Below, in pieces: positions 55,746-62,827 of a stretch of 64,000 bases of DNA. The notes under the pieces were generated by a model. That model worked only from the letters and a program-made list of their open reading frames with translations, had not been told where the DNA came from and made no database searches. Origin of the DNA: Yersinia massiliensis. Lineage in GTDB: Bacteria; Pseudomonadota; Gammaproteobacteria; Enterobacterales; Enterobacteriaceae. A program made the translations under genes and the position numbers. Numbering within the stretch: position 1 is the stretch's first letter; every line of letters starts with the position of its first letter. The DNA is taken from the NCBI RefSeq assembly GCF_003048255.1, contig NZ_CP028487.1, forward strand, positions 496,001 through 560,000, given 5' to 3'.

Positions 55746-56981
55746 ATGCGCCCAGCAACCCGTTTTAAATTTAATGCCTATCTGACCCGTCAAGCCGAGC
55801 TGAACGGGGTAGAAACCGGCGACTTGAATAAAAAATTCAACGTTGAACCCTCCGTCACGCAAACCATCATGACCCGCGTACAAGAGTCCTCAGAATTTCT
55901 GAGCCGTATCAATATTGTGCCGGTATCGGAGTTGACCGCCGAAAAAGTCGGCCTTGGTGTCAATGGTTCGGTTGCCAGTACCACCGATACTGACGGCGGA
56001 GACGAGCGCGAAACCGCCGAGTTTGCCTCACTGGACAGTGAGAAGTATTTCTGTGAGCAGGTGAACTACGATTTCCACATCCGCTATAACACCCTTGACC
56101 TGTGGGCGCGTTATCAGGACTTCCAGACCCGTTTGCGCGACGCCATTATCAAGCGTCAGGCACTAGACCGCATCATGGCCGGTTTCAATGGCACCCATCG
56201 CGCCAAAACCTCTAACCGCGCACTCAACCCGCTGTTGCAGGATATCGCGCCGGGTTGGTTACAAAAATATCGCCTCAATGCGCCAATCCGCGTAATGAGT
56301 AAAGTCGTTGAAGAAGATGGCACGGTAGTATCGGAAAAAATCCGTGTTGGCCATGGTGGCGATTACGTCAATCTGGATGCGTTGGTGATGGATGCCACTA
56401 ATACCATGATTGCTGAATGGCATCAGGAAGACCCTGAACTAGTGGTCATCACGGGTCGTCAATTGATGCAAGATAAGTATTTTCCTATCGTCAATAAAGA
56501 GCAGGAAAACAGCGAAACCCTCGCCGCTGACCTGATTATCAGCCAGAAACGTATCGGTAATTTACCGGCCATCCGTGTGCCGTTCTTCCCGGCAAACGCA
56601 TTCATGATCACCCGCCTCGATAACCTGTCTATTTACTGGCTGGAAGACTCGCACCGCCGCCATATCGATGAGAACGCCAAGCGTGACCGCATCGAAAACT
56701 ACGAATCCATTAAACAGGATTATGTGGTGGAGGATTACACCTGCGGCTGTCTGGTGGAAAACATCGAGATTCTATCGCCGCCGAAAAAAGAGGAGCCGGA
56801 ATCTGGCGCAGATAAAAAAGCTGCGTCTGACGCACCTAACTACGATGGTCTGGCGGCTGCGATTATTGCCGCAGTAAAAGTGGCAGCTAACCCGGATGAA
56901 ACTAAACCGGAAGCCACAGCCAACGCGGAAAACGTGCCGGAAACCACAGGCGAAGCACCAACTGCGAAGGGGAGTAAATAA
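55746..56981 (+). CDS. N: Major capsid protein gpN with extended C-terminus
   Basis: A 411-residue HK97-fold major capsid protein of the P2 family (MRPATRFKFNAYLTRQAELNGV; LDLWARYQDF; AFMITRLDNLSIYWLEDSHRR). P2 gpN is about 357 residues; here residues after about 345 form an Ala/Glu/Lys/Pro-rich tail (KKEEPESGADKK; AAAIIAAVKVAANPDETK; ATANAENVPETTGEAPTAKG). The tail may be exposed and disordered. Order O-N-M-L follows P2. Confidence 0.95.
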   Translation: MRPATRFKFNAYLTRQAELNGVETGDLNKKFNVEPSVTQTIMTRVQESSEFLSRINIVPVSELTAEKVGLGVNGSVASTTDTDGGDERETAEFASLDSEKYFCEQVNYDFHIRYNTLDLWARYQDFQTRLRDAIIKRQALDRIMAGFNGTHRAKTSNRALNPLLQDIAPGWLQKYRLNAPIRVMSKVVEEDGTVVSEKIRVGHGGDYVNLDALVMDATNTMIAEWHQEDPELVVITGRQLMQDKYFPIVNKEQENSETLAADLIISQKRIGNLPAIRVPFFPANAFMITRLDNLSIYWLEDSHRRHIDENAKRDRIENYESIKQDYVVEDYTCGCLVENIEILSPPKKEEPESGADKKAASDAPNYDGLAAAIIAAVKVAANPDETKPEATANAENVPETTGEAPTAKGSK

Positions 56982-56984
56982 GTT

Positions 56985-57644
56985 ATGTCCAGTCCTGCGC
57001 GCCGCCACTTTATAAGGCAGTCGGCTATTGCCGCCTCACAGCAACGGGATAATCCGCTGCGCCACGCCACCGGCTACGAGCTGATGTTGCTCAAGCTCAA
57101 TGAAGATAAGCGCAAGTTGAAACAAGTACGTTCAAACGAGCGTAAAGCCGAGCTGAAACGCCAACTCTTGCCGGATTACCAGCCTTGGGTGTCGGGCGTG
57201 TTGAGTGAGGGAAAAGGCGCGCAGGACACCATTCTAATGACGGTCATGATTTGGCGTCTGGACGCTGGGGATATCCCCGGCGCACTGGATATCGCCCGTT
57301 ATGCCCTGCGTTACCAGTTAGTGCCAACCGACCGATTTACCCGCTCGACAGCTTACCTGATTGCCGAGGAAGTGGCCGAGTCGGCCGGGCGCGCTTATGC
57401 CACCGGTAAACCGGTTGATGTTGACCATTTGCTGCAAACCATTGAGCTGATGGAAGACGAGGATATGCCCGACCAAGTGCGGGCCAAACTGCACAAAATG
57501 ACCGGTTATGTGTTGCGTGACGGTGGGCGGGGCGAACTGGCCCTGTCCCATCTTCACCGCGCACTCCAGCTACACACCGGTTGTGGCGTTAAGAAAGACA
57601 TTGAGCGGTTGGCCGTGAAGTTAAAGAACGCCGCCAGCCGCTAA
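56985..57644 (+). CDS. M: Terminase small subunit gpM
   Basis: A 219-residue P2 gpM-family endonuclease subunit of terminase, recognising cos. N-terminal basic helices (SPARRHFIRQSAIAAS; KRKLKQVRSNERKAELKRQLL, both in part) and the central WVSGVLSEGKGAQDTILMTVMIWRLDAGD segment (in part) match the family; TPR-like helices follow near the C-terminus. It starts four bases after N. Confidence 0.94.
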   Translation: MSSPARRHFIRQSAIAASQQRDNPLRHATGYELMLLKLNEDKRKLKQVRSNERKAELKRQLLPDYQPWVSGVLSEGKGAQDTILMTVMIWRLDAGDIPGALDIARYALRYQLVPTDRFTRSTAYLIAEEVAESAGRAYATGKPVDVDHLLQTIELMEDEDMPDQVRAKLHKMTGYVLRDGGRGELALSHLHRALQLHTGCGVKKDIERLAVKLKNAASR

Positions 57645-57743
57645 CCCGAACGCTCCCCGAGCCGGGCGGCACGATGGCCGCAACCGATTTTATTGTGTTA
57701 ACGCCGTCGTCCACCGCCCACCCATTCTGATATTGAGGTTGCC

Positions 57744-58217
57744 ATGACCACTGTTGTTATCCCCGCGCCCCGGCCTGACAAAACGGCTGAACCGGTGATT
57801 GAAAATACCTTTTTCTGGCCTGCGGTTGACCCGATAAAACTGCGCGAATTGCTGCGCCTTGAGGGAACCGTCACCGCTGAGCGACTGCGTTTTACCATTA
57901 AGGGCGCAATCTCTGAGGTCAACGCCGAACTGTACGAGTACCGCCGTGACCAGATGGGCGCGGGCTTTAAAACACTGGCCGAGGTGCAGGCCGAGCAACT
58001 GGACGGCGAAAGCATCCTGTTGGCCGAGTACCAGCGGGCAGTCTGTGCCATCACGGCCGCACTACTGGCCGAGCGTTATCGCGGTTATGACGCCAGCGCG
58101 CGCGGTGATAAACGTGCGGAGGCCATTGAAAGCACGGTTGATGAGTTGTGGCGTGATGCGCGGATTAGCATTCGTAACATTGCCGGTCAGTCCCACAGCA
58201 TTATTGGCCTTATCTGA
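57744..58217 (+). CDS. L: Head completion protein gpL
   Basis: A 157-residue P2 gpL-family head-completion protein that stabilises filled heads and connects to the tail. Motifs: FFWPAVDPIKLRELLRLEGTVTAERL in part, YRRDQMGAGFKTLAEV, and AERYRGYDASARGDKRAEAIE in part. Its stop overlaps the X start. It follows gpM by 99 nt. Confidence 0.94.
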   Translation: MTTVVIPAPRPDKTAEPVIENTFFWPAVDPIKLRELLRLEGTVTAERLRFTIKGAISEVNAELYEYRRDQMGAGFKTLAEVQAEQLDGESILLAEYQRAVCAITAALLAERYRGYDASARGDKRAEAIESTVDELWRDARISIRNIAGQSHSIIGLI

Positions 58218-58420
58218 TGCGGGTTTACGCGTTGCAAGGCGACACGCTCGACGCACTGTGCTGGCGGCATTACGGCCGCACGCAAGATGTGTTGGAGCAA
58301 GTCTATGACGCAAATCCGGGGCTGTCGGAACTGGGGGCTATTCTGCCCCACGGCTATCCGGTGGAGTTGCCCGACATGGCCCCGGCGGCCCAACGTGAAA
58401 CCGTTCAATTATGGGATTGA
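58217..58420 (+). CDS. X: Tail protein gpX (LysM-like)
   Basis: A 67-residue tail protein X of P2-like phages, with a LysM-like fold (MRVYALQGDTLDALCWRHYG; EQVYDANPGLSELG; LPHGYPVELPD). It is needed for tail assembly. Its start overlaps the stop of L and its end overlaps the holin gene. Confidence 0.94.
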   Translation: MRVYALQGDTLDALCWRHYGRTQDVLEQVYDANPGLSELGAILPHGYPVELPDMAPAAQRETVQLWD

Positions 58421-58422
58421 AA

Positions 58423-58632
58423 ATGGAGAAAATCAGCTCTGCGTTAGCTTATGTTTTTGCGCTGCTGTTAGCGTTTATTGGCGCACTGAGTCCGCAAGAT
58501 ATTGCGTTTTATGTGGCGGCGCTGGCTGCTGCGGCGACCTGTCTTATTAACTGGTATTACCGGCGCAAGAGTTATTTCTTGCTGAAAGAACTGAGTATTA
58601 GGCGGGAGGTGTTCGATGAACTCAATCGTTAA
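58423..58632 (+). CDS. Phage holin (small, two hydrophobic segments)
   Basis: A 69-residue membrane protein with two hydrophobic helices (about residues 6-24 and 30-47) and a basic, charged C-terminus (WYYRRKSYFLLKELSIRREV). Size, topology and place between X and the lysozyme gene mark it as the holin; it resembles the HP1-type family. An in-frame ATG at 58411 overlaps gene X and is an alternative start. Its 3' end overlaps the endolysin start. Confidence 0.85.
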   Translation: MEKISSALAYVFALLLAFIGALSPQDIAFYVAALAAAATCLINWYYRRKSYFLLKELSIRREVFDELNR

Positions 58633-59122
58633 GCGCTGTCTGGTCGGGGTCATTCTTGCACTGGCCGCCACCTTGCCAAACTATCAGACGCTCAAAACAT
58701 CGGCTGCCGGACTAAAACTGATTGCCGATTATGAGGGCTGCCAGCTCAACGCCTACCAATGCAGCGCCAACGTTTGGACAAATGGCATCGGTCACACGGC
58801 TGGCGTTAAGCCGGGCAGCGTGATTAGTGAGAGGCAGGTGGCGGGCAATCTGGTGGCGGATGTGCAACGAGTTGAGCAGGCAATCGCCGTCTGTATGCCG
58901 GTTGCCATGCCACAACCAGTGTATGACGCAGTGGTGAGTTTCGCCTTTAACGTCGGCACCGGTGCGGCTTGCCGCTCGACGCTGGCCTTTTTTGTCAACA
59001 AGGGCGACTGGCGCAGCGCCTGCAATCAGTTGCCGCGCTGGGTGTATGTCAATGGCGTAAAAACCAAAGGGCTAGAACGTCGCCGCACCACTGAACAAAT
59101 GTACTGCCTGAGCGGGGTCTGA
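58616..59122 (+). CDS. SAR endolysin (lysozyme, P1 Lyz type)
   Basis: A 168-residue glycoside hydrolase family 24 lysozyme that cuts peptidoglycan at lysis. The N-terminal weakly hydrophobic segment (about 8-21) is a signal-arrest-release anchor. The catalytic triad follows E-x8-C-x5-T: E40, C49 and T55. C42 near C49, plus C8 in the anchor, matches P1 Lyz, where a disulfide cages the catalytic Cys until anchor release. Hence lysis is probably timed by membrane depolarisation by the holin. Confidence 0.92.
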   Translation: MNSIVKRCLVGVILALAATLPNYQTLKTSAAGLKLIADYEGCQLNAYQCSANVWTNGIGHTAGVKPGSVISERQVAGNLVADVQRVEQAIAVCMPVAMPQPVYDAVVSFAFNVGTGAACRSTLAFFVNKGDWRSACNQLPRWVYVNGVKTKGLERRRTTEQMYCLSGV

Positions 59123-59123
59123 T

Positions 59124-59528
59124 ATGCGCACAATAGTCATTTTATACCTTTCGATGATGGGGCTGCTGGCATGGCATGCCCATAGTCTGAAAAAAGATTT
59201 AGACAGCGCCAAGCTGGTGATTGGCACTTTATCCGCTGGGATTGAGAGCCGAGACAATGCGATCACCCGCTTGCAAGATGAGGCCCGGCAACAGGCAGAA
59301 AATGAGCAGGCATTGCGGCAATCACTGAGCCACGCCAGCACCTTGTCATTATCCCGTGAACAGAGAATTCAAAGGTTACTCAATGAAAATAAAGCCTTGC
59401 GTGATTGGTTTTCTGCTGCTTTGCCTGCTGACGTTATCCGGCTGCACCAACGCCCCGCGTTCGCCAGCCCCAACGATTATTTACGTTGGCTGTCCGACAG
59501 TGAACAGTTGCCCACTGCCGGGCAGTAG
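59124..59528 (+). CDS. lysB: Inner-membrane spanin (Rz/LysB)
   Basis: A 134-residue i-spanin: one N-terminal transmembrane helix (about 3-19) and a periplasmic coiled coil (about 22-95), as in P2 LysB. It joins the outer-membrane spanin to fuse the membranes in the last step of lysis. The o-spanin gene is nested in its 3' part in the +1 frame. The start is one base after the endolysin stop. Confidence 0.92.
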   Translation: MRTIVILYLSMMGLLAWHAHSLKKDLDSAKLVIGTLSAGIESRDNAITRLQDEARQQAENEQALRQSLSHASTLSLSREQRIQRLLNENKALRDWFSAALPADVIRLHQRPAFASPNDYLRWLSDSEQLPTAGQ

Positions 59529-59697
59529 TCCGGCGGTTAATGGTGATTTAAGTGCCGATATCCGCCAGTTAGAAACCGCACTGGTGGCCTGCGGGCTGCA
59601 AGTGGAAGCCGTGAAACAGTGTCAGGAACAACATCATGTTAAAACCCAAACTGCTACGCCAAGCCTTAACCGACAGTCTGCCGCTGTTCCAGACTAA
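59383..59697 (+). CDS. lysC: Outer-membrane spanin lipoprotein (Rz1/LysC)
   Basis: A 104-residue lipoprotein with a signal peptide and lipobox LTLSGC (mature Cys near residue 20), followed by a Pro/Ser-rich short periplasmic region. It is embedded out of frame in lysB and partners it. ATG at 59383 (MKIKPCVIG) has AAAGG upstream; a reading from 59356 is longer but lacks the lipoprotein start. The 3' end overlaps gene R by 62 nt, so its last residues are constrained by R. Confidence 0.9.
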   Translation: MKIKPCVIGFLLLCLLTLSGCTNAPRSPAPTIIYVGCPTVNSCPLPGSSPAVNGDLSADIRQLETALVACGLQVEAVKQCQEQHHVKTQTATPSLNRQSAAVPD

Positions 59698-60091
59698 CCC
59701 GGAGCGGCTGAAAATGTTTGTTGATGGCGGGCGCATTGTCTCGACGCTGGCCCCGTCGCTCTCTTTTGAGAATCAATATACGCTGACGCTGTTTATTGAG
59801 GATTTCCCCAGTGATGTTGATTATCTCTTTGTGCCAATACAGGCATGGCTGCGGGAGCATCAACCTGACATTATGGCGACAGAAGAAAAGCGCCGCACCG
59901 GCTTTATTCATAAGGTTGATGTCATTAGCGATGTGCTAAGTGATATCCGTATCGACCTGCAATTGACCGAACGGACCATTGTGAAAGAGATAGACGGTGC
60001 ACTGCATGTTAACCATGCGCTGGAGCCGCAATTGTCGGAAACGATACCCCGGCCAACGGAAATTTACTTCCACGGTGAGCGGATTAAATGA
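59636..60091 (+). CDS. R: Tail completion protein gpR
   Basis: A 151-residue P2 gpR-family tail-completion protein (MLKPKLLRQALTDSLPLFQTNPERL in part; LFIEDFPSDVDYLFVPIQAWLREHQPDI in part). With gpS it finishes the tail tube end that joins the head. Its stop overlaps the S start by four bases (ATGA). Confidence 0.94.
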   Translation: MLKPKLLRQALTDSLPLFQTNPERLKMFVDGGRIVSTLAPSLSFENQYTLTLFIEDFPSDVDYLFVPIQAWLREHQPDIMATEEKRRTGFIHKVDVISDVLSDIRIDLQLTERTIVKEIDGALHVNHALEPQLSETIPRPTEIYFHGERIK

Positions 60092-60552
60092 ATGAACTGA
60101 AGCCCTTTGATGATGCATTGGCCGGACTGATTGCCAACCTGACACCCAAGGCGCGCAAAGCGCTGGCGGCCACAGTTGCCAAACGCCTGCGCGCCAGTCA
60201 ACAGCAACGGATTAAACGCCAGCAAGCGCCAGACGGCACCCCGTATGCTGCCCGTAAATCTCAACCGCTGCGTAAACCCAAAGGGCGGATTAAGCGGGAA
60301 ATGTTCGCCAAGTTGCGCACCGCGCGCTATATGAAAGCCAACAGCAGCCCTGACGCGGCAGTGGTCGAATTTGCTGGACGCGTGGAACGAATGGCGGCCG
60401 TGCATCATTTTGGCCTGCGTGACCGTCCAAACGCGCACAGCAAAGATGTGCAATATGATGAAAGGCCATTACTGGGTATAACAGCTAGTGAGCTAAATAT
60501 TATAGAAGAGCAAATAATCACTTTTTTAGCATTTATACCTAAGATTTATTAA
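60088..60552 (+). CDS. S: Tail completion protein gpS
   Basis: A 154-residue P2 gpS-family protein (LTPKARKALAATVAKRLRASQQQRIKRQQAPDG in part; VHHFGLRD). The last 25 residues (LLGITASELNIIEEQIITFLAF) still fit the family, but the DNA from about 60470 turns sharply AT-rich compared with the preceding part. This marks the edge of the inserted cargo block that separates S from V. Confidence 0.92.
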   Translation: MNELKPFDDALAGLIANLTPKARKALAATVAKRLRASQQQRIKRQQAPDGTPYAARKSQPLRKPKGRIKREMFAKLRTARYMKANSSPDAAVVEFAGRVERMAAVHHFGLRDRPNAHSKDVQYDERPLLGITASELNIIEEQIITFLAFIPKIY

Positions 60553-60574
60553 CGTATCTAAACGTCACTCAAAG

Positions 60575-60594
60575 TACTGTACAAATAAACAGAA
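60575..60594 (+). promoter_or_regulatory. Probable LexA box upstream of the nuclease-like gene
   Basis: TACTGTACAAATAAACAGAA contains CTGT-N8-ACAG, the LexA core, with TA before it. It lies 44 nt before the nuclease-like ORF and just upstream of a TAATAT -10-like element (60603). It is weaker than the box at 49853 but in the same prophage. Confidence 0.65.
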
Positions 60595-60638
60595 AAATGA
60601 AATAATATGTTATCAATAATAAAAATCGTGTTGATTTA

Positions 60639-61262
60639 ATGAAAGAAATTGAAATTAAAATAAAACTAATTGAATATCTACTAGAGCATTCATCTAGCGA
60701 TACAGTTATTGGCTCAGAGCTGCGCTTTAATTATGGCTCAAGGAGAGCTGATGTTGTTTCTATTACAAATAACATAGCATCTATTTTTGAAATAAAAGGT
60801 TCTGGTGATTCTATTGAAAGGCTAGAATATCAATTAGATAGCTACAAAGAATATTTTGATTATTGCTATGTTGTTTGTGAGCCATCTAACATAAAGTTAG
60901 TGAAAAAAAACTGTAAAAAAAAGATAGGAATAATTCTAGTAGAAAATAATGATATCCTCTTAATAAAAGAAGCGAGTCATTTTAAAAAAAATAAAAAAAT
61001 AACATTAGCCAGTACACTAGATACCTCAACTTTGAGAAAGCTAACATCCAATAATACATTAAAATCAAAACATGAACTTTGCGAGTTATTTATAAAAAAC
61101 AATGATTTAGAAACTGTAAAGAACATATCAAGAAAACATTTGCGGGAGAAGTTGAAGTGCAATTTTGATATATTTTACAATGAGTTAGGTTTGAGAATAA
61201 ACCCTGATGACATTCTGACGTTAACTAGAATGCCATCGGGAAATCTATCAAAAAGAGCGTAG
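60639..61262 (+). CDS. sce7726-family protein, PD-(D/E)XK nuclease-like
   Basis: A 207-residue protein. Residues 1-105 have the restriction-endonuclease-like pattern: E27, then R-A-D38-V-V, F-E51-I-K53, and Q65-L-x2-Y69, i.e. the D...ExK active site with the Q/Y helix. The rest (110-207) is helical and charged. It resembles the sce7726 family, which occurs in accessory DNA and is uncharacterised. The ATG lacks a clear Shine-Dalgarno. Strongly AT-rich. It converges with the beta-family gene with a 15-bp overlap of the 3' ends. A LexA-like box upstream suggests SOS induction. Defence or toxin activity is inference. Confidence 0.82.
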   Translation: MKEIEIKIKLIEYLLEHSSSDTVIGSELRFNYGSRRADVVSITNNIASIFEIKGSGDSIERLEYQLDSYKEYFDYCYVVCEPSNIKLVKKNCKKKIGIILVENNDILLIKEASHFKKNKKITLASTLDTSTLRKLTSNNTLKSKHELCELFIKNNDLETVKNISRKHLREKLKCNFDIFYNELGLRINPDDILTLTRMPSGNLSKRA

Positions 61263-62288
61263 TTTCACTCTCGTAGTGATATAATAATTCATCCTTACTG
61301 CTATCCAGAATGAGGGGCTAATTCCTGATGGCATGCCTTTAGATGCTAGCTCTATCTCTTTATCAGCCCATGTTCCAATTGGAATATATCGATTGTCTTG
61401 TACCATTTTTTGAGCGCATAATACATAGCTGCCATCATCACGACGATATCTTTTATATATGAATTTCTCAGTCAATGATATATCAATTCGAGGAACAAAG
61501 GTTCCACCTTTTATTTCCACCTGTTGTATATTAATTGATGCGTAATCCCCATATTTGACAGGGTATTCTCGAGAAACCTGCTGGAATATATGTTCCTCTA
61601 ATATTGAAACCTCACCTTCATCATCATTACCCAGTTTTGCTGGACTTAAAGGGAATGATGTTGTTAAGATTACTATATCTTCTATTTTCGAATTAAATTC
61701 CTCTATTTCCTGACAAGCAAATAAAAAACCATTAGTGACATTCTCTTGTTCTTTACTTGTAACTTGCTCACCATCTAATATAACGAAAACTTTACATCCA
61801 TCGTTTAGTCCATCAATTATTGGAGTAATGAATTTTTTATAGTCATCAAGATTGAATGGCAATCTTACTGCCAAGGTGGATTTTAGCTTAGATATTTCAC
61901 TAACAAATTTAGTGACTTCCGAAAAATCGTCTTCATCATAAAGATGAATCATCGGGATTATATTTAAACCACTATAGAGACTTATGAAATATTGCCACTC
62001 ATAGTAACCTTTATTCTCATCGAGCAATTGTTCTATTTGAGGATTTGTATATTTATCATTAGAACTAACATCGAGAATAAATGGTTTGTCACCCTGAATT
62101 TCGGCTATAAGTGTCATTCGACGATGGATATCACCATCAGGTGCCACTTTGGTTTTTCGTGACTTTGTTAACTCGTATATAGGTAGGATTTCAGAGAGTA
62201 TGTCATCATTAAGACGAGATATTGCTTTTAACTCTGCATCTCTAGTTTTGATTAATGGAAAATATTTAAATTTTTTAATATTTTTCAT
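61248..62288 (-). CDS. Beta-family protein (PF14350-like)
   Basis: A 346-residue protein resembling the family named beta protein: N-terminal FKYFPLIKTRDAELKAIS, LPIYELTKSR, central barrel-like alternation of strands and helices (LAVRLPFNLDDYKKF, VFVILDGEQV, IVILTTSFPLS) and the late motif KYGDYASI. The similar-layout sce7725 proteins often neighbour sce7726 genes. Function unknown. It is the third gene of a minus-strand operon after the ImmA/IrrE peptidase (ATGA overlap) and converges with the sce7726-like gene. AT-rich, foreign to the phage backbone. Confidence 0.8.
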   Translation of the reverse strand: MKNIKKFKYFPLIKTRDAELKAISRLNDDILSEILPIYELTKSRKTKVAPDGDIHRRMTLIAEIQGDKPFILDVSSNDKYTNPQIEQLLDENKGYYEWQYFISLYSGLNIIPMIHLYDEDDFSEVTKFVSEISKLKSTLAVRLPFNLDDYKKFITPIIDGLNDGCKVFVILDGEQVTSKEQENVTNGFLFACQEIEEFNSKIEDIVILTTSFPLSPAKLGNDDEGEVSILEEHIFQQVSREYPVKYGDYASINIQQVEIKGGTFVPRIDISLTEKFIYKRYRRDDGSYVLCAQKMVQDNRYIPIGTWADKEIELASKGMPSGISPSFWIAVRMNYYITTRVKLRSF

Positions 62289-62827
62289 AGATTATGTCCA
62301 TCATACCCAAGCTGTTGAGCACGAATGCGAACAGCCATAGATGATACTTCAAAATGTGCCGCTATATCAGATACTTTCTGAGAATGATTCTCAATATAAT
62401 ATCTAAAATCGCTATCCGGCATTAATAATTCAGCTGCAAATTTATTGGCCTCAACTTCCATTCGATCTGTCTGTCCATTTCTGAAGAAAACACTATCAGT
62501 AAAAACTTCAGTAATCATGGCATGCTTGATAAAATGCCCTATTTCATGGGCTATTGTAAAACGCTGGCGATGAGGGTGGTGTAAAGAATTTACTGTCATT
62601 ATCCATGTGCCAGACTTGTCTTTTTTTAGGCATCCTGACTCTTCACCTAACATGGGTTCCATCCGCATAGTAATGCCAAGTAATTTTGTCAGGGCTGATA
62701 CATCTAGTGGGCTGGTCTTAATGTTTTTTTCTTTAGCAAAAGACAATAATTCGTCGGGAGCAATTAAGTTTTGTATATCCGGTTTTTTTTCTTTGTCCTC
62801 GGTAGGTTTTTTTCTGATAAATGCCAT
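62285..62827 (-). CDS. ImmA/IrrE-family metallopeptidase
   Basis: A 180-residue zinc peptidase of the ImmA/IrrE (COG2856) type. The active site H94-E95-x2-H98 lies in FTIAHEIGHFIKH; the third ligand is within RMEVEANKFAAELLMP (about 122-137). Residues 1-20 are Lys-rich. A short C-terminal helix-turn-helix-like segment (SDIAAHFEVSSMAVRIRAQQLG) replaces the usual N-terminal HTH partner. Relatives cleave repressors on stress (ImmA, IrrE). Here it is co-operonic with a membrane protein and a beta-family protein, so it may process one of them or a repressor of the block. Confidence 0.9.
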   Translation of the reverse strand: MAFIRKKPTEDKEKKPDIQNLIAPDELLSFAKEKNIKTSPLDVSALTKLLGITMRMEPMLGEESGCLKKDKSGTWIMTVNSLHHPHRQRFTIAHEIGHFIKHAMITEVFTDSVFFRNGQTDRMEVEANKFAAELLMPDSDFRYYIENHSQKVSDIAAHFEVSSMAVRIRAQQLGYDGHNL

